Below, one piece after another: positions 40,329-46,853 of a stretch of 46,853 nt of DNA (the stretch's first letter is position 1; each line of letters starts with the position of its first letter). This DNA comes from Collinsella tanakaei (GTDB taxonomy: Bacteria; Actinomycetota; Coriobacteriia; Coriobacteriales; Coriobacteriaceae), in assembly GCF_016902615.1 (NCBI RefSeq), contig NZ_JACJMB010000018.1, positions 1 to 46,853 of the forward strand, in the 5' to 3' direction. A program made the translations under genes and the position numbers. The notes under the pieces are model-generated. The model made no database searches. It saw nothing but the letters and a program-made list of their open reading frames with translations, and was not told the DNA's origin.

Positions 40329-40363
40329 GGCGCGACCGACACCCCGGTCGCGCCTTTTTGTTT
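40329..40363 (+). terminator. Rho-independent terminator
   Basis: GGCGCGACC (40329-40337) pairs with GGTCGCGCC (40346-40354) and is followed by TTTTTG and TTTT. It lies 31 bp after the SlyD-like stop. Confidence 0.88.
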
Positions 40364-40429
40364 TATTAGGGAAACTCCTTGCGGTATTATAGTTCGCTAC
40401 AGATAACTAATGAGCCGAAAGGACATGCC

Positions 40430-40873
40430 ATGCGTCTGCGCGAATCGGGTGAGGACTATCTGGAGGCGATCCTCGTGCTGAAGCGGCAGCACGGCGCGGT
40501 CCGCGCCATCGACATCGCCGCGCACCTGGGCGTCACGAAGGCGAGCGTCTCGAAGGCCATGGCCGCGCTCGAGGACAAGGGGTTCATCGAGGTGGTCAAG
40601 CGCGACGTGCGCCTGACGCAGGAGGGTGCGCGCGTGGCGCACGAGATTCTGGAGCGCCATGTGTTCTTCCGCGACCTGCTCATCTCCGCGGGCGTGGCCC
40701 CGGAGGTGGCCGCCGAGGAGGCGTGCCACATGGAGCATTGCCTGTCTGCGGACAGCTTCCAGAAACTCAAGGACTCGTGGGGAAGTAGGACGGACCTCCA
40801 TGAGGGAAGGGCGACTCTTGCAGGAATCGCGACATCAAAGCGATGGAGTTGCTTCTTGATGTCCTCTCTGTAG
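40430..40873 (+). CDS. DtxR/MntR-family metal regulator with abnormal C-terminus
   Basis: 147 residues. The N-terminal winged helix (LRESGEDYLEAILVLKRQHG and VTKASVSKAMAALEDKGFIE) and dimer/metal-binding helices (HVFFRDLLISAGVAPEVAAE, then EACHMEHCLSADSFQKL) are typical of short DtxR-type regulators. After SFQKLKDSW (about residue 115) the sequence becomes GSRTDLHEGRATL and loses family character, so the 3' end may have been replaced by foreign DNA bordering the toxin-antitoxin island. GAAAGGACATGCC precedes the ATG. The key metal ligands up to residue 110 remain. Confidence 0.7.
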   Translation: MRLRESGEDYLEAILVLKRQHGAVRAIDIAAHLGVTKASVSKAMAALEDKGFIEVVKRDVRLTQEGARVAHEILERHVFFRDLLISAGVAPEVAAEEACHMEHCLSADSFQKLKDSWGSRTDLHEGRATLAGIATSKRWSCFLMSSL

Positions 40874-41047
40874 CCTGCTGAGCACGGTACGCGAATGAGG
40901 CGTGAGTCTTGTGCGAGGAGTGCCAGACACCATCGGCCCAAATGCCATCGGGTAGAGAGAGCATAGCTTCTACCGCGAGCCAACACAGCCTGAGGAGAGC
41001 AACGGGTATACTCAGGTAACATAGGCGATTGGAGTTGAGGAGGGGAA

Positions 41048-41560
41048 ATGAAGGCGCTGGACGTCGCGAGTGTTTTCGTCAATTGCTACGGAAATGCCAT
41101 CAAACCAACTAATTTGAAGGTGAACAAACTCGCTTACTATGCTCAAGTCGAGTCGCTGAGAATGCGCGGTTGCGTATTGTTCGACGATGAGATTGAAGCT
41201 TGGAAGTACGGTCCGGTCGTTCCCTCCATCTATCATGCTTTCAAGGCTTTCGGCAGGGGCGTTATAACCTCAGCTCCTCAAGCCCAAGACGTTACCGAAT
41301 CGGATGGGTGCGTTATCGAGTACGTCGCGAATACGTACGGTAAGTTAACCGCTTTTGATCTCGTCTCGGTGTCGCATCGAGATGGAGGTGCGTGGCGAAA
41401 CGTGTATAGCGAGCACGAGGACAGGGTGATAACCGATAGGGACATCGTCGAGTCGATTGATTATCTTGGAGTATCCGGAATTGGAGGAACGCTTGATGCC
41501 GGAATTCGTGGGGTAATCAATTCGATTCCCAATGTTCTGAAGATGCTGGAAAACTCGTGA
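41048..41560 (+). CDS. Panacea-domain (DUF4065/SocA-like) antitoxin
   Basis: 170 residues matching the Panacea domain: ITNLK-type TNLKVNKLAYYAQVESLRMR, then FDDEIEAWKYGPVVPSIYHA, then LTAFDLVSVSHRDGGAW. Such proteins neutralise toxins of several unrelated folds in PanAT systems. GAGGAGGGG precedes the ATG. Its TGA overlaps the GTG of the toxin gene by 4 bp (GTGA). Base composition is clearly less GC-rich than the neighbours, a sign of horizontal transfer. Confidence 0.82.
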   Translation: MKALDVASVFVNCYGNAIKPTNLKVNKLAYYAQVESLRMRGCVLFDDEIEAWKYGPVVPSIYHAFKAFGRGVITSAPQAQDVTESDGCVIEYVANTYGKLTAFDLVSVSHRDGGAWRNVYSEHEDRVITDRDIVESIDYLGVSGIGGTLDAGIRGVINSIPNVLKMLENS

Positions 41561-42057
41561 CCGAAGACGAGGCGAAAAGCGTCGGATGCATAGTCTTCGA
41601 CGAGGAGTTGGTTTGGGCTATTGCCGAAACGATTTACGATCTCCACTCGAGCATATCGAAGGCTGGGGCATGTTTCGACCCGTTATCAGGTGCTTCAGAA
41701 GAAGCAAAACTGAGTGTCATCGGAAGGCTTGCGAGCACGGTCAACACTTGTTTCGGTGTTGTATTCGAGTCCCGCCCGGATGAGCGGTATGACGGAGATG
41801 TGTTCTTGCAGGTGTCGAAATTCTGCTTCATGCTGGCGAAAGACCATGTGTTTCTTGATGGGAACAAGCGGACGGCGCTCATCATCTCCCTAGCCATTCT
41901 CCAGCGAATCAAGGGCATCATGGTTTCCGTCTCCGACTCATCGGATCCGAGTGAGAACGAGCTGTACAAGTGGATACAGAGTATTGTTGCAGGAGATGGC
42001 GATGTTGATTCCCTATCGGCCATCCTGCGCGAGCGGGCTCGATTCGGTAGCTATTGA
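41557..42057 (+). CDS. Fic/Doc-family toxin
   Basis: 166 residues starting at a GTG overlapping the antitoxin gene. The Fic core is HVFLDGNKRTAL (His97, Phe99, Asp101, Asn103, Arg105), preceded by the FCFMLAKD helix as in Doc. Doc is a kinase of EF-Tu, while Fic proteins usually transfer AMP; the motif has Asp-Gly like many Fic proteins (HxFxDGN) rather than Doc's usual Asn/Asp-Ala, so activity is open. Its partner is of the Panacea type instead of the usual Phd antitoxin. Confidence 0.82.
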   Translation: MTEDEAKSVGCIVFDEELVWAIAETIYDLHSSISKAGACFDPLSGASEEAKLSVIGRLASTVNTCFGVVFESRPDERYDGDVFLQVSKFCFMLAKDHVFLDGNKRTALIISLAILQRIKGIMVSVSDSSDPSENELYKWIQSIVAGDGDVDSLSAILRERARFGSY

Positions 42058-42105
42058 GACCATGGGTGACATGCAGGTCAGCTGATATGGGCGAAGGATT
42101 AGAGG

Positions 42106-42143
42106 GCGAGGGCGGGTTCTGTTGTGGCATATCCCGCCCTCGC
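42106..42143. terminator. hairpin between convergent toxin and ATPase genes
   Basis: GCGAGGGCGGG (42106-42116) pairs perfectly with CCCGCCCTCGC (42133-42143). It lies between the convergent stops at 42057 and 42181. There is no U-tract. It probably works as a bidirectional terminator. Confidence 0.5.
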
Positions 42144-42180
42144 TGCCGTCGGTTGAGTGGTTTTCCGTCAGGTTGACATG

Positions 42181-44091
<1,911 letters not shown>

Positions 44092-44155
44092 GAATCGATC
44101 ACCTGGTTGTTCTATACTCGATGTGTCAACGGTATGAGATGTGCCGGTTGAATCG

Positions 44156-44194
44156 AGCCGCCTTGCGCCCAGCCCGCGCCAGGCGGCTTTTTTT
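44156..44194 (+). terminator. terminator-like hairpin pointing against the metal operon
   Basis: AGCCGCCT (44156-44163) pairs with AGGCGGCT (44181-44188) and is followed by TTTTTT on the plus strand. All nearby genes run on the minus strand, so it could end an antisense transcript. On the minus strand it is simply an intercistronic hairpin preceded by A's. Confidence 0.45.
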
Positions 44195-44215
44195 GCATGC
44201 GGCCGGCAGGATGCG

Positions 44216-44265
44216 GCCCCGCCTGCGCGGGAACCCATGGGCAAGGGTTACCGCGCAGGCGGGGC
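44216..44265. promoter_or_regulatory. strong intercistronic hairpin between HMA and ATPase genes
   Basis: GCCCCGCCTGCGCGG (44216-44230) pairs perfectly with 44251-44265, with a further inner AACCC/GGGTT stem. It starts 10 bp past the stop of the HMA gene on the minus strand and has no U-tract. It probably stabilises or partly terminates the upstream transcript, so that the small HMA protein can be made in excess over the ATPase. Confidence 0.5.
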
Positions 44266-44274
44266 TGGTCGCGC

Positions 44275-44493
44275 CTAGCGCAGGATCTCGCAGTCCGGCT
44301 CGAGATCGGCGGTGAGCTTAACCACGCGCTCGAGTACGTCGTCGAACGCGTCGTCGGCGGCGGTCAGGGTGAGCTTCTGCGTCATGAAGTTGACGCTCAC
44401 CTTCTCGACGCCGTCGACGTTGGCGATGGCATCCTCGAGCTTCTGCGCGCAGTTCGCGCAATCGATCTCGTCGAGCTTGAAAGACTTACGCAT
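44275..44493 (-). CDS. HMA-domain metal chaperone
   Basis: 72 residues forming a single heavy-metal-associated domain. It starts MRKSFKLDEIDCANCAQKLE, with the CANC metal motif at 12-15, then a typical VEKVSVNFMTQKLTLT strand. AAAGGATCCC precedes the ATG. In many P1B ATPases this domain is fused to the N-terminus; here it is a separate protein upstream of the ATPase gene, and probably delivers or senses metal for it. Confidence 0.85.
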   Translation of the reverse strand: MRKSFKLDEIDCANCAQKLEDAIANVDGVEKVSVNFMTQKLTLTAADDAFDDVLERVVKLTADLEPDCEILR

Positions 44494-44555
44494 GATGGGA
44501 TCCTTTCTTTCGGCGCTTACGCGCGCGGTTAGTAACGTACTAATGAAGTCGGCCT

Positions 44556-44906
44556 TCACTCGCAGATGTGGCTCATGCCCTGGTTGAGCATGGTGTAGAC
44601 GTGGTCGTCGGCGAGCGAGTAGTTGATATTGCGCCCGTCGCGCCTGAACTTGACCAGGTGCGACTGCTTTAAGATGCGCAGCTGGTGGGACACGGCGGAT
44701 TGCGAGGTCGAGGTCGCCTCGGCGATGTCGGCCACGCACAGCTCGCGGCCCATGAGGGCGTAGAGGATCTTGATGCGCGTGGTGTCGGAGAACACCTTGA
44801 ACAGGTCCGCGAGGTCGTAGAGGAGCTCCTCGTCGGGAAGGTCCTCGGGCGAGCAGGTTGTCGCCAGCTGCTCGGGTGCCTCGGTCTGCGGCTGGTTGGC
44901 TGCCAT
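44556..44906 (-). CDS. ArsR/SmtB-family metal-responsive repressor
   Basis: 116 residues with a winged helix: ADLFKVFSDTTRIKILYALM, then ELCVADIAEATSTSQSAVSH and QLRILKQSHLVKFRRDGRNI. ELCVADIAE carries the Cys typical of ArsR/CadC-type sensors, and Cys18 lies in the N-terminal TTCSPEDL, so a Cd/Zn/Pb site is plausible. AAGGAGGCAGGA precedes the ATG. It leads the operon with the HMA protein and ATPase, and two operators lie upstream. Confidence 0.88.
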   Translation of the reverse strand: MAANQPQTEAPEQLATTCSPEDLPDEELLYDLADLFKVFSDTTRIKILYALMGRELCVADIAEATSTSQSAVSHQLRILKQSHLVKFRRDGRNINYSLADDHVYTMLNQGMSHICE

Positions 44907-44923
44907 TCCTGCCTCCTTTCAAC

Positions 44924-44980
44924 ATATGAACAATCATTCATATTTCTATCGTCTCTGATTATATGAGCGCATGTTCATAT
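44924..44980 (-). promoter_or_regulatory. two ArsR-type operators
   Basis: ATATGAACAATCATTCATAT (44924-44943) and ATATGAGCGCATGTTCATAT (44961-44980) are inverted repeats with the ATATGA/TCATAT form common in ArsR/SmtB operators. They are 37 bp apart, start to start, and upstream of the ArsR gene. Autoregulation and metal induction of the operon are inferred. Confidence 0.7.
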
Positions 44981-45093
44981 GTCAATGGGTTTTTCCCAAG
45001 TGGCAGGTTTTCTTCGGCAGGTGTAGAGAGACAGTGCTGCTGGCTGCCACTGAGGCGGTGCTATGGCGCGTGTACGGGAATTCTTTTGAAACT

Positions 45094-45114
45094 ATTTAAC
45101 GACTATCGTTAAAT
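45094..45114 (+). promoter_or_regulatory. palindromic operator upstream of DUF2975 operon
   Basis: A perfect palindrome, ATTTAACGA-N3-TCGTTAAAT, lies 48 bp before the ATG at 45162. TTGAAA at 45086-45091 could be a -35 box, placing the palindrome between -35 and -10. The likely binder is the small XRE regulator encoded at 46546, since DUF2975 genes commonly pair with such regulators; this is inference. Confidence 0.6.
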
Positions 45115-45161
45115 AAGGGTAGAAGAAGGGTGACCGAATCCTCTCGACAGGAGGTGGCCCC

Positions 45162-45863
45162 ATGAAGGTGATCGATGCGCTGCGTGCGCTGTGGACCGAC
45201 CACACGGACCAGGGGCGGCACGGCGCGATCAGCCTCCTTGTCGATGCGGCATGGGCGGGCATGTGGCTGTGCCGGGTCGGGTGCGCGCTCTGTGCGATCG
45301 GCATCGCGCTGCAGATCGGGACGATTGCGGCGAGCTTTCCCGCCAGTATCGGCGATGTGTTCTCGTGGGAGTCGGTTGGATACGGCTACAACGATGCGGC
45401 CGGTATAAGCCGAATCGAGGTGTACCTCGTAAAAGACAAACGGGCCGGCTTCGTGCCCGACGCCTCGTATCTGCTGTTTGAAGCCGATGGCAGCATGCCG
45501 TTGGCAAGCGATTTGGCGCGCGCGACGTCGCTGGCGTTCGGCGCCGCGGTGCTGGCGGTGGGTGCCCGCTTCTTCCGTCGGGTCGGATCAAGCGGTCGTC
45601 CGTTCGAGCGCCCGCGTGCGCGCGAGCTTTCCGCTATCGGCCTGCTCGCCATCGCGGCGGCTGTGGTGCCCAACGTCGTGGGGCTTGCCGTCTCGACGTG
45701 GGCGACCAACGCGTACCTCATGTGGCCGCAATTCGTGTGGGGCGCGTGGGAGCCGGGTGTCGTCAACGGTTGGCTCGTGGTACTCGGCGCCTTCATCGTC
45801 ATGATGGCGCGCGTGCTCGACTACGGTTGCATCCTGCAGGAGCAGGACGACCGGTTGCTGTAA
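45162..45863 (+). CDS. DUF2975 family membrane protein (first copy)
   Basis: 233 residues with four membrane helices: two near 32-60 and 118-138, then two in the C-terminal half. A periplasmic or external loop lies between the first and second. The last residues, DYGCILQEQDDRLL, are the conserved DUF2975 end. The function of this family is unknown. AGGAGGTGGCCCC precedes the ATG. A second copy follows after 28 bp. Confidence 0.8.
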   Translation: MKVIDALRALWTDHTDQGRHGAISLLVDAAWAGMWLCRVGCALCAIGIALQIGTIAASFPASIGDVFSWESVGYGYNDAAGISRIEVYLVKDKRAGFVPDASYLLFEADGSMPLASDLARATSLAFGAAVLAVGARFFRRVGSSGRPFERPRARELSAIGLLAIAAAVVPNVVGLAVSTWATNAYLMWPQFVWGAWEPGVVNGWLVVLGAFIVMMARVLDYGCILQEQDDRLL

Positions 45864-45891
45864 GTAGGACCCGATTCGAAAGGGGCTGACG

Positions 45892-46536
45892 ATGGGCGGA
45901 TTGTGGCATCGGCTCATGAACGCACCGGAGGCGGGAGACCGGGCACGCGCGTTGAGTGAGCTCGCCGGGGAGGCGAAATGGGCCAGTCGGGCATGCCGGT
46001 TCGTGGCGGTCTTGATGGTGCTCGGCATCGTCGTCATCGTTTTGTTTTTCGTGGGACTCATCGCACCGAAGTTCATCGCCGAGGGAGCTTCGCTCAAGTC
46101 AATTGCCAGCGCGGGCACAGGCTTTACCGGTATCGAGCTCACCACGCCGGAACGCACGGCGACCTTTACGCTCGTCTCTGAGGATGGAACGACAACGATT
46201 GGAAAGTGGCTCGGGTATCTCTGCGTGCTCGCCGCGCTGATCGTTGCCTCGCGGGCGCTCGCGATAATCGCATCGACTCGGTCGCCCTTCAGCTACGCGC
46301 GCTCGCGCGAGATGAAGATCGTGGGCCTGCTGCTCGTATGCGCCGGGCTGGTCGCTCCGCTTGCGGGCACCCTGCTCGCGGTACTCGGCCTGGTGGTCTC
46401 GGGGTTTAGGGACAGCTTGAGCCTCTCGATGGCGTTCGAGGCCGCGTCGCTGCTCGCGGGTCTGGTGGTGATCGTGTTCGGGCGCATCGTCGACTACGGC
46501 TGCATCCTGCAGGAGCAGGATGACCGGCTGCTGTAG
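45892..46536 (+). CDS. DUF2975 family membrane protein (second copy)
   Basis: 214 residues with four membrane helices in the same arrangement as the first copy. The last 14 residues (DYGCILQEQDDRLL) are identical in both, while the external loop between helices one and two differs strongly. GAAAGGGGCTGACG precedes the ATG. The pair arose by duplication and divergence; only the cytoplasmic tail is tightly conserved, which suggests a shared cytoplasmic partner. Confidence 0.8.
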   Translation: MGGLWHRLMNAPEAGDRARALSELAGEAKWASRACRFVAVLMVLGIVVIVLFFVGLIAPKFIAEGASLKSIASAGTGFTGIELTTPERTATFTLVSEDGTTTIGKWLGYLCVLAALIVASRALAIIASTRSPFSYARSREMKIVGLLLVCAGLVAPLAGTLLAVLGLVVSGFRDSLSLSMAFEAASLLAGLVVIVFGRIVDYGCILQEQDDRLL

Positions 46537-46545
46537 GATGGCGTC

Positions 46546-46785
46546 ATGATCGTAACGAGATTGGACCGCGTGCTCGCGGATCGAAAAGTGACCGCCAAGG
46601 AGCTGTCCGAGCGTATCGGCATCTCCCAAGTGAACCTCTCGCGCCTGAAGACCGGCAAGATCAACGCCGTGCGCTTCTCCACGCTCGAGGCCATCTGCCG
46701 TGCGCTCGACTGCCAACCCGGGGATCTGCTCGAGTACATTCCCGACGACGAGCTGTCCGAGCGCCTGGGTCTGGCGGATGAATAG
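46546..46785 (+). CDS. small XRE-family (YozG-like) regulator
   Basis: 79 residues, nearly all one Cro/C1 helix-turn-helix: LADRKVTAKELSERIGISQV followed by NLSRLKTGKINAVRFSTLEA and CQPGDLLEYI. Such short regulators are commonly encoded next to DUF2975 genes. It starts 9 bp after the second DUF2975 stop, with GGATGG upstream. The likely target is the palindrome at 45094, making an autoregulated three-gene unit. Confidence 0.85.
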   Translation: MIVTRLDRVLADRKVTAKELSERIGISQVNLSRLKTGKINAVRFSTLEAICRALDCQPGDLLEYIPDDELSERLGLADE

Positions 46786-46790
46786 AAAGG

Positions 46791-46853
46791 TGTCCTCTGG
46801 GGGGACGGGGTAGTTTGGTGCCACTCTGCGCCCGGCCGGGCGCAGAGTGGCAC
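46791..46853. repeat. palindromic repeat element, truncated by window end
   Basis: TGTCCTC is followed by GGGGACGGGGTAGTTTGGTG, matching the outer arm of the element at 2235 apart from a few bases. The centre is a perfect 18+18-bp palindrome (46818-46853) with no loop and an inner sequence unlike the 2235 copy. The right outer arm lies beyond the window. Confidence 0.7.

Overview
The window looks like chromosome of a high-GC, anaerobic, host-associated actinobacterium, most likely a Collinsella-like member of the Coriobacteriia. This is inferred from the GC-rich codon use with GGAGG-type ribosome binding sites, an oxygen-sensitive class III ribonucleotide reductase, secreted proteins with glucan/choline-binding-type aromatic repeats, an amylosucrase-like GH13 enzyme, and tandem YhgE/Pip proteins. 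No rRNA, tRNA, CRISPR array or complete insertion sequence was seen.

Layout. 1-120: left end of an IS3-family (IS150-type) element cut by the window edge. 485-3972: accessory genes, including a frameshifted HsmA-type membrane gene, two TetR regulators, two small membrane proteins and four copies of one palindromic operator (TGAAC-N3-GTTCA). 4577-7687: small membrane protein, XRE/zinc-ribbon regulator, decayed fragments and a VTT-domain membrane protein. 7963-11154: two secreted proteins sharing cell-wall-binding repeats, one with a CHAP domain and one with an SGNH esterase domain. 11329-15097: TetM-like GTPase, remnant of an LPXTG surface protein, MBL-fold hydrolase. 15125-20719: two overlapping yhgE/pip genes and a divergent TetR gene with its operator. 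20931-22428: palindromic mobile-like repeat, exported protein, MNT/HEPN pair with a broken HEPN gene. 22470-31034: Na/Ca antiporter, lipoprotein, GH13 enzyme with a histone-H1-like tail, ketopantoate-reductase-like protein, CDF transporter, glycerol-dehydrogenase-like enzyme. 31269-34334: nrdD-nrdG behind two NrdR boxes. 34594-36267: folE, HD hydrolase, folB. 36380-40873: YgjP-like metalloprotease, ArsR, nitroreductase remnant, VanA-like D-Ala ligase, SlyD-like FKBP and a DtxR regulator with an abnormal 3' end. 41048-42057: Panacea/Doc toxin-antitoxin pair. 42181-44906: ArsR, HMA chaperone and P1B ATPase. 45094-46785: two DUF2975 proteins and an XRE regulator behind a perfect palindrome. The window ends inside a palindromic repeat also found whole at 2235-2320.

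Functionally the window mixes housekeeping (deoxynucleotide synthesis, pterin synthesis, cell-wall precursor ligase, prolyl isomerase, metal export) with accessory modules. A notable fraction of genes are broken (HsmA, the 6318 gene, the LPXTG fragment, HEPN, nitroreductase, the VTT fragment, the dtxR end), which indicates either active decay or uncorrected sequence errors. Everything was read by eye from sequence and translations. Family names rest on recognised motifs, not on searches.
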